Shown here in pieces: positions 57,290 through 64,000 of a stretch of DNA of 64,000 nucleotides. Position 1 is the stretch's first letter, and the number at the start of each line of letters is the position of its first letter. The notes below the pieces were generated by a model. That model made no database searches, was not told the DNA's origin, and worked only from the letters and a program-made list of their open reading frames with translations. The DNA is from Tolypeutes matacus (Eukaryota; Chordata; Mammalia; Cingulata; Chlamyphoridae): NCBI GenBank assembly GCA_026826555.1, contig JAKSZT010054335.1:187097-251096 (forward strand). The letters are read 5' to 3'. A program made the translations under genes and the position numbers.

Positions 57290-57850
57290 ATGGATCCCTG
57301 GCAAAAGCTTGCTGGGCTTTATCAATGGCACAGTCCCTATAACCATATGAAACACGCGATGGATCAATCACTGTAGACTTGTGCACCGCCATTCACACTA
57401 TAAGACCCTAATTTGAAACTGCATCCAAAAGGTCTAACAGCACTTTAGAGTGTATACGCATGAATGTGCATGGCCACTTTGTCTGCAAGATGTTTCAGTG
57501 GAATGTTATAGCCAAAGTTAGATCTAAAGTTGGAAGCTGCTTCTCTTCCTATGTCTGAGAAAGAACGAGAATCTGCCAACAAACCTGCAACCGCCATTCC
57601 AACATTCCAACATAAAAAAGTCGTTTGTTGGAAACTTCTTCATAAAGTTTAGAAAGGACTAATTTTTCTACCCTGAAGACAACACCATCTTTATGTCCGA
57701 TTCCAATAGCTGTATTACTATTTTCCACAGCCTTCATAGCAGATTCAAATGAAAAACTCTCCCATCAGGAAAGAGTATAGAGACTGACAGGTCATACTTG
57801 ATGCCGATAGAGCTCATTGTGCTAAAATCACCAGGTTGTGTAGGGGTCCT
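57290..57850 (-). pseudogene. PSMA3: Processed PSMA3 retrocopy, decayed
   Basis: PSMA3 is proteasome subunit alpha type-3 of the 20S outer ring. The minus strand starts at an ATG at 57816 (MSSIGIKYDLSVS...), then [20 protein letters not shown] and [12 protein letters not shown] (57737-57620), and later pieces with MIDPSRVSYGY and CAI.KA.QA (57392-57300). No introns separate them, but at least two frame changes and several stops are present. The copy stops after about two thirds of the protein; the C-terminal acidic tail is not seen. Sequence at 57817-58020 upstream may be its leader or an unrelated insert. Confidence 0.85.
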
Positions 57851-58049
57851 AGGCCTAAAATGCTTCCTCTTTTTTCTTAAGCACTTGCTCTTCCTTCATC
57901 TGCTTGTTCCTTCCCAGCAGGTACCCATGGCTTCAATATCGTCCTTCTTATACCATTAAGTCCTTCTTTAGGAAAGGTTCTCATGAGCAATTCATTCTGA
58001 GGTATTAAAAAAACTGCTGATAAAATCAAGCTCCGACTTCCGGGAAGAT

Positions 58050-59164
58050 GGCGGACTAGGAAGACACGGGAATCTCTTCTCCAGAAAAATAGCTAGAGGA
58101 CAAGCTGAAACAGCCCCGAAAAAGATCTTCCAGGGTTTAGGACAGCAGGTGAAGGCTGCACACCACCCAGAGGAGAAAGGGACAGAAGAGGGAAATCGTG
58201 ACCACAGAACCGTGAGTTGCAAGTAGCAGCTTCTGCTGCTGCCGGCACCCTCCCCCACACTCTTCAGAATTCTCGGGCCCCTGGGCCTGCGACCACAGAC
58301 AAAGGGGGCTTCAGGGATCTGCCACTCCCGGAAAGGGGAGAGAGAGGGACACAGCCTTAGGCTGACTCAGGTTCTGACCTGAAATTTGGGCTGCATAGCC
58401 CCACGGACCCTTCCACACGGCGGTTTGCCCTGGGATCCTAGAAAGGACTGGAGAAATCAAACCCTAGCAACCTCCCTCTATTCTAGCCTGGACTAATTGG
58501 TGAGGACACCATGGGAGAGGGGAGAGAGAGCCTGGGGCTGACCCTGCTTTGGACTTCCAGGTTTGGTCTGCCCTGTCCCGAGAGCCCTTCCAGGCTGGGT
58601 GGGGCTGCGCCATTGTTTGCCTTGGAGCCTGCAAGGGGCTAAAGATATACAAACCTCCTAATCTCATCCTCTACTAACAGGGACTGATTGTTGAGGATTC
58701 AGAAGGGAGTGGAAATATTTCCTAGCTGGGAAAAGGGGGGCGCTACTAGAGAAGTCTGGAGAACCGTCTCAGAAAGTTTGAATCACAGGGCTCCTAGCCC
58801 CCAGAGAGGAAGCTCTATCACACTGATCTGGCCTGTGTCACAACAAATACAATCCGACCAGGCATTGAATTGAGAGCTGCCAACAAGCGCCATCTCCTGG
58901 CAGACCAAGGAAGTGCACATAAGAAAATTAATAAGTAAGAGAGGCTTTTCCTGGCCTCTATAGCCTCCCTGCCCAAGGCCCTAGGAAACGACTCTACAAC
59001 CAATTACTGGGTCCAGTGCCCAGTTTTGAGCAACCAGCAGAACAATCCTAACAATCAAGGTTGAGCCAAAAATCAAAGAGCGGTGGTAACTCACAGCCTC
59101 CTGCCACTAAAACCCCATAAAAGAGAAAGAGATAGAGCATCTAAGTAAAATACAAACTAACCAG
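58050..59164 (+). promoter_or_regulatory. L1 5'-UTR (internal promoter region)
   Basis: G- and A-rich, moderately GC-rich untranslated sequence between the 5' end and the ORF1 ATG. In mammalian L1s this region carries the Pol II promoter. No individual binding sites are claimed. Its counterpart in the L1 at 42.6 kb aligns by eye over 58.78-59.10 kb. Confidence 0.6.
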
Positions 59165-60136
59165 ATGCCTAAGCACCAACAAAAAATTACGGGCCATACA
59201 AAGAAAATAGAAGACATGGCCCAAGAAAAGGAATACAGAGACGCAGAATTTGAGAGAACTAATCAGTGAGATGAGCACACGTTTCCAAAATCAAATTAAT
59301 GAGATGAAATAGAATATAGTTAAAGAGATCAATGACATCAAGAAGTCATTGCGCGAACATAAAGAAGAATTTGAAATCATGAACAGAAAAGTAACGGAGT
59401 TCATGGGAATGAAAGACACAATAGGTGAAGTCAAAAATACATTTGAAGGCATACAACAGCAGACTCGAAATGATAGAAGAAAGAATAAGTGATACAGAAG
59501 ACAGAGCAGCTAAAATTGAAGAGAGAAAAGAACAGAGAAAAGAATGGAAAAAATTGAGCAGGGGTTCAGAGAGTTGAATGACAACACAAAACGCAAGAAC
59601 ATACGTGTCATTGGAGTTCCAGAAGGAGAAGAGAAAGGAAAAGGGGCAGAAAGAGTATTTGAGGAAATAATAGCTGAAAATTTCCCAACTCTCATGAAAG
59701 AAATGAACTTTCATGTCCAAGAAGCACACCGTACCCCAATAAGAATAAATCCAAATAGACCTACGCCAAGACACATATTATTCAGAATGTAAAATGTAAA
59801 AGATAAAGAGAAAATGCTCAGAACAGCAAGAGAGAAGCAAACGATCACGTATAAAGGACGTCCAATAAGACTTTGTGCAGATTTCTCTTCAGAACCATGG
59901 AGGCGAGAAGACAGTGGTATGATACAATTAGGAAACTGAAAGAGAAAAATTGCCAGCCGAGAATTCTTTATCCAGCAAAACTGTCCTTCAAATATGAAGG
60001 TGAATATAAAGTATTCACAAACAAACAGAAAGTAAGAGAGTTTGCAAAAAAGAATCCACCTTTGCAGGAAATATTAAAGGAAGCCTTAGAACCTGAAAGA
60101 AAAAGACAGGAGAGAGAGGCTTGGAGGAGAGTATAG
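59165..60136 (+). pseudogene. L1 ORF1 (nucleic-acid chaperone), disrupted
   Basis: The ATG at 59165 (MPKHQQK...) meets a stop at 59267. Downstream pieces in shifted frames give the RRM region (59544-59792, KNIRVIGVPEGEEKGKG and FPTLMKEMN) and the C-terminal domain (59873-60136, ARRQWYDTIRKLKEKNCQPR, ILYPAKLSF). ORF1p forms trimers that bind L1 RNA. At least two frame breaks. Confidence 0.85.
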
Positions 60137-60217
60137 AAGAAAGAAAAGCAGAAAGGATAACCAAAAGAGTAAAAAGAAAGACAAAAATAAGATGACATAT
60201 GAAAACCAAAGAATAAA

Positions 60218-63200
60218 ATGGAGGAAATAAATAGTGCATTTTCAGTAATATCATTGAATGTGAATGGATTAAATTCCCCAATCAAAAGATACAGGCTGAC
60301 AGAATGGATAAAAAAACATGAGCCATCCATATGCTGCTTACAAGAAACTCACCTCAGACACAAGGATACAAGCCGGCTGAAAGTAAAAGGTTGGAAAAAG
60401 ATACTCCATGCGAATAGTAAACAGAAAAGAGCAGGGGTAGCTATACTAATATCAGACAAAACAGACTTCAAATGCAAAAGAGTGATAAGAGATGCGGAAG
60501 GCCATTATATATTAATAAAAGGGACGATCCTCCAGGAAGAGTCATAAATATCTACGCACCTAACCAGGGTGCCCCAAAATATATGAGACAAACTCTGGCA
60601 AAACTGAAGGGAGAAATAGACATTTCTACAATAATCGTCGGGGACTTCAACACCCCTCTCACATCATTAGATAGAACAACTAGACAGAAGATCAACAAGG
60701 AAACAGAGAACTTGAACAATATGATAAACAAGTTAGACCTAACAGACATATACAGAACACTGCACCCAAACTCAGCGGGTTATACATTCTTCTCAAGTGC
60801 CTATGGATCTTTCTCCAGGATAGACCACATGTTAGGTCACAATACAGCTCTCAATAAATATAAAAAGATTGAAATTATACAAAGCACCTTCTCAGATCAT
60901 AATGGAATGAAACTAGAAATTAATAACAGACAGGAAAAAAGGAAACTTGCAAATGTGTGGAGGCTGAACAACACACTCTAAATATTCAGTGGGTCAAAGA
61001 AGAAATTGCAAGTGAAATCAGTAAATATATTGAGACAAATGAAAATGAGAACACAACATATCAAAACTTATGGGATACAGCAAAGGCAGTCTTGAGAGGG
61101 AAATTTATAGCCCTAAATGCCTATATTAAGAAACAAGAAAGAGCTAAACTCAAAGATTTAACTGAACAACTTGAGAAACTAGAGAAAGAACAGCAAACCA
61201 ATCCCAAAGCAAAAAGAAGGAAAGAAATAATAAAGATTAGAGCAGAAATAAATGAAAATGAGAACAAAAAGCAATAGAGAAATTCAACAAAACCAAAAGC
61301 TGGTTCTTTGAGAAGATCAAAAAATAGACAAACCCCTCGCTAGACTAACAAAGAAAAAAAGAGAGAAGATGCAAATAAATACAATCAGAAATGAAAGGGG
61401 GGAAATTACAAATGACCTCACAGAAATAAAAAGAATCGTAAGAGGATATTATGAGAAACTATATGCCAACAAACTAGACAACCTGGATGAAATGGACAAA
61501 TTTCTAGAAACTCATAACCAACCTACACTGACACAACAAGAAATACAAGAACTTAACAAACCAATCACAATTAAGGAGATTGAATCCGTCATCAAAAATC
61601 TCCCAGCAAAGAAAAGTCCAGGACGAGATGGCTTCACAGGTGAGTTCTACCAAGCATTTCTAAAAGAATTAACACCAATCCTGTTTAAACTCTTCCAAAA
61701 AATTGAAGAGGAGGGAAAATTACCCAACACATTTTATGAAGCCAACATCGCCCTAATACCAAAGTCAGATAAAGATTCCACAAGAAAAGAAAATTACAGA
61801 CCAATCTCTCTCATGAACATAGATGCAAAAATTCTCAACAAAATACTTGCAAATCGAATTGAACAGCATATCAAAAGACTTATACATCACGACCAAGTGG
61901 GATTTATTCCTGCCATGCAAGGCTGGTTCAACATAAGAAAATCAATCAATGTAATACACCACATTAACAAATTGAAGGAAAAAAACACATGATCATCTCA
62001 ATAGATGCAGAAAAGGCATTCGACAAAATCCAACATCCTTTTTTGATAGAAATACTTCAAAAGATAGGAATAAAAGGAAAATTCCTCAGTCTGATAAAAG
62101 GCATATATGAAAAACCCACAGCCAACATCATACTCAATGGGGAAAGGTTGAAAGCTTTCCCCCTAAGATCAGGAACAAGACAAGGATGCCCACTGTCACC
62201 ATTGTTATTCAACATTGTACTAGAAGTTCTAGCTAGGGCAATTAGACAAGACAAAAAAATTAAAGGCGTCCAAATAGGAAAAGAGGAAGTAAAACTCTCA
62301 CTGTTTGCGGATGACATGATCCTGTATTTAGAAAATCCTGAAGTATCCACAACAAAATTACGTGAACTAATAAATGAGTTCAGCAAAGTGGCAGGATATA
62401 AGATGAACACGCAAAAATCAGTAATGTTTTTGTACACTAGTACTGAACAATCTGAGGAGGAAATCAGGAGGAAAATTCCATTTTCAATAGCAACAAAAAG
62501 ACTCAAATACCTAGGAGTTAATTTAACCAAGGAAGTACAGGACCTATATGCAGAAAACTACAAAACAATGTTAAGAGAAGTTTAAAAAGACCTAAACAAA
62601 TGGAAAGACATTCCGTGTTCATGGATTGGAAGAATAAATATTGTGAAGATGTCAATCTTGCCCAAACTGATTTATAGATTCAATGCAATACCAATCAAAT
62701 CCCAACAGCTTACTTTACAGAATTAGAGAAGGCAATTCCCAAATTCATCTGGAAGGGTAAGTGCACCCGAATAGCCAAAAGTATTCTAAAAAAGAAGAGC
62801 AATGTGGGAGGAATTTCGCTGCCTGACCTTGAAACATATTACAAAGCTACAGTGGTCAAAACAGCATGGTACTGGCATAAAGATAGACATATCGATCAGT
62901 GGAATAGAATTGAGGACCCAGAAATATACCTCACCTATACAGTCAATTGGTTTTTGACAAACCTACCAAGCCCATGCTGATGGGAAAAAACAGTCTCTTC
63001 AACAAATGGTGTTGGGAGAACTGGATATCTCTAACCAAAAGAATGAAAGAGGACCCCTGTCTCACCCCCTATACAAGAATCAACTCAAAATGGATCAAAG
63101 ATCTAAATATAAAAGCCAGGACCATAGAACTACTGAAAGAAAATGTAGGGAAACACCTTCAAGACCTTGTAGTAGGTGGTGGTTTCTTGGACCTCACACC

Positions 63201-63990
63201 CAAAGCATGTGCAACAAAAGAAAAATTAGATAAATGGGACCTCCTCAAAATTAAACACTTTTGCACCTCACAGGAATTTGTCAGAAGGGTGAAAAGGCAG
63301 CCGACTCAATGGGAAAAATTATTTGGAAATCACATATCTGATAAGGGTTTAATATCCAAGATATATAAAGAGATGTTACAACTCAACAATAAAAAGACAA
63401 ATGACCCAATTAAAAAATGGGCCAAAGACTTGAATAGACATTTCTCCAAAGAAGAAATACAAATGGCAAAAAAACACATGAAGAAATGCTCATCATCACT
63501 CATGATTAGGGAACTGCAAATCAAAACTACAATGAGATGTCATTTCACACCTATCAGAATGGCCACTATTAAAAAGACAGAGAACTACAAGTGTTGGAGA
63601 GGATGTGGAGAGATAGGAACTCTTCTTCACTGTTGGTGGGAATGCAGGATGGTACAACCACTATGGAGGACTGTTTGGCAGTTCCTAAAGAAGTTGAATA
63701 TAGACTTGCCATGTCACCCTGCAATACCACTACTGGGTATATACCGAGAAGAACTGAGAGCAGTGACACCAACAGACACCTGCACACCGATGTTCATAGC
63801 CACATTATTCACCATTGCCAAAAGCTGGAAACAACCCAGGTGTCCATCAACAGATGAGTGGATAAACAAACTGTGGTCTGTTCACACGATGGAATATTAT
63901 GCAGCTGTAAGAAGAAATGAAGTCCTAAAACATTTGGCAACATGGATGAATCTGGAGGACATTATGTTGAGTGAAGCAAGCCAGACATAA
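60218..63990 (+). pseudogene. L1 ORF2 (endonuclease and RT), disrupted
   Basis: Five or more frame segments. Endonuclease: SLNVNGLNSPIKRYRL and CLQETHL (60218-60547), then VGDFNTPL, RIDHMLGH and TFSDHNGMKLEI (60472-60981). A linker (60957-61277) follows. Reverse transcriptase: 61369-61992 (with [24 protein letters not shown]) and 61989-62585, with the catalytic FADD at 62304-62315. C-terminus: 62947-63990 with a cysteine-rich C-x3-C-x7-H-x4-C motif (about 63594-63645). Frame changes occur near 60530, 60970, 61290, 61985 and between 62585 and 62947. ORF2p nicks target DNA and reverse-transcribes L1 RNA; this copy is inactive. Confidence 0.9.
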
Positions 63991-64000
63991 AAGGACAAAT

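Larger units (their letters stand above)
58022..64000 (+). mobile_element. LINE-1 with 5'-UTR, ORF1 and ORF2, run off window
   Basis: The best-preserved L1 here. It begins near 58022-58050 with CTTCCGGGAAGATGGCGGAC, followed by a GC-rich 5'-UTR of about 1.1 kb. ORF1 (from 59165) and ORF2 (from 60218) are recognisable along their length, but both are broken by several frameshifts, so this copy cannot move by itself. The 3'-UTR and tail lie beyond the window. Confidence 0.9.

Noticed and set aside
62057..62530. 157-codon minus-strand frame
   Set aside because: Antisense shadow of L1 reverse transcriptase.

Overview
This window is nuclear DNA from a placental mammal, almost certainly a xenarthran. 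It is very rich in tRNA-derived SINEs of the DAS type, with A and B boxes, A-tails and clean target-site duplications (TSDs). These sit among several generations of LINE-1, MaLR-like LTR elements and hAT-like DNA transposons. The SINE types seen, and the absence of the long-tailed armadillo DAS-III form as I remember it, lean towards a sloth or anteater, but that is a weak inference.

The host gene is MAP4. Its first coding exon (ATG at 12194, splice donor at 12417) encodes 74 recognisable residues on the + strand. Everything upstream reads as 5' intron and everything downstream as the next intron. No other host exon was recognised, and no bacterial, viral-defence or CRISPR-type system is present.

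Region by region: 1-10.8 kb is ordinary intron with SINEs, LTR pieces and an L1/LTR composite. 10.86-11.31 kb is a processed SNRPG copy with an intact 76-residue reading frame, on the same strand as MAP4. 12.9-19.3 kb is an antisense L1 broken up by L1 3'-UTR modules, a sense L1 tail, SINEs and a hAT-like element. 21-33 kb holds more antisense L1, a MER5-like element and solo LTRs. 31.7-42.3 kb is the most layered part: antisense L1 contains a processed BTBD7 copy, which contains a 2.75-kb MaLR-like provirus, which contains a SINE. 42.6-48.1 kb is a sense L1 lying head-to-head with the previous one. 49.4-51.7 kb is an antisense L1 with its 5' end. 53.1-53.9 kb is an old sense L1 tail. 57.3-57.9 kb is a decayed PSMA3 retrocopy. 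58.0 kb to the end is a sense L1 with its 5'-UTR, and ORF1 and ORF2 recognisable but frameshifted.

Nothing here amounts to a new multi-gene system. The observations most worth checking are the intact SNRPG retrocopy with one substitution in its Sm1 motif; the BTBD7 retrocopy that seems to come from a short, intron-terminated transcript; the four-level nest around it; the provirus with a 20-21-residue internal repeat; and the composite LTR/L1 retrocopy with a single TSD. Family assignments rest on recognition of sequence, not on database searches.
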